In this document: positions 6,306 to 6,395 of the stretch, piece after piece
Layout of the letters: each line of letters begins with the position of its first letter
Position numbering within the stretch: the stretch's first letter is position 1
NCBI GenBank assembly: GCA_030040695.1
Contig: JASHTE010000164.1
Span: 1 to 6,395 of the forward strand
Length of the DNA: 6,395 nt
From: Vulcanimicrobiota bacterium
GTDB lineage: Bacteria > Vulcanimicrobiota > Vulcanimicrobiia > Vulcanimicrobiales > Vulcanimicrobiaceae
Direction: 5' to 3'
Notes under the pieces: model-generated
What the model was told of the DNA's origin: nothing
The model's input: the letters and a program-made list of their open reading frames with translations, nothing else
The model's database searches: none
Position numbers and translations under genes: made by a program

Positions 6306-6338
6306 AGGACCAGTAGTAACAGCTGAGGTCATGCCTGC

Positions 6339-6347
6339 TTTATAACA
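6339..6347 (-). promoter_or_regulatory. Candidate extended -10 promoter for the gene series
   Basis: On the minus strand the sequence reads TG-T-TATAAA, matching the extended -10 pattern TGnTATAAT at all but the last base, within a stretch less GC-rich than the genes. Transcription would start near 6332, giving a leader of about 50 bases before ATG at 6279. A TTGAGA box (6369-6374) is 24 bases away, too far for a normal -35. The rest of 6306-6395 shows no coding frame I can support. Confidence 0.4.
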
Positions 6348-6395
6348 AGCGCACGTCGAGGTACATACTCTCAAGAATAAGGGAAAGCCCCAACT

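Noticed and set aside
5612..6332. Near-identical words at 5612-5620 and 6324-6332 (TAAGGTCAT and TGAGGTCAT) as a shared operator half-site
   Set aside because: A nine-base match with one mismatch between two gaps of about 100 bases is expected by chance about once or more.

Overview
The window is about 6.4 kb of GC-rich bacterial DNA carrying six genes. All lie on the minus strand, so the reading order is from high to low coordinates. Gaps are small: 8-12 bases between the last four genes, 45 and 87 bases between the first three. Shine-Dalgarno-type sites precede at least three of the six starts. This fits a free-living GC-rich bacterium, but no gene here is diagnostic of a phylum and I do not name one.

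In transcription order the layout is as follows. A 5' region (6280-6395) has a candidate extended -10 promoter and a small hairpin touching the ribosome binding site. It is followed by a NarL/LuxR-type response regulator (6279-5635). An 87-base gap holds nested inverted repeats with two competing pairings (about 5573-5636). Next is a 116-residue protein that looks like a degenerate stand-alone receiver domain (5547-5197). It is followed by a 608-residue GAF-GGDEF diguanylate cyclase flanked by long Pro/Ala-rich segments (5151-3325). Two family-4-type glycosyltransferases follow (3312-2260 and 2249-1137). The last gene is a UDP-glucose 6-dehydrogenase whose 3' end runs off the window (1128-1).

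Taken together, the gene set suggests a signalling-to-surface-polysaccharide cluster. The response regulator and receiver-like protein would sense or relay a signal. The cyclase, with intact active site and RxxD inhibitory site, would make cyclic di-GMP. The dehydrogenase would supply UDP-glucuronate and the two glycosyltransferases would build a glycan. The individual families are recognised from motifs. Their co-regulation and the c-di-GMP link to the glycosyltransferases are inferred from gene order only. The less ordinary points are the receiver-like protein, the unusual architecture of the cyclase (central GGDEF, disordered flanks, conserved-looking short C-terminal helix) and the structured gap upstream of the receiver-like gene. 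I see no RNA genes, insertion sequences, CRISPR arrays or phage-defence genes.
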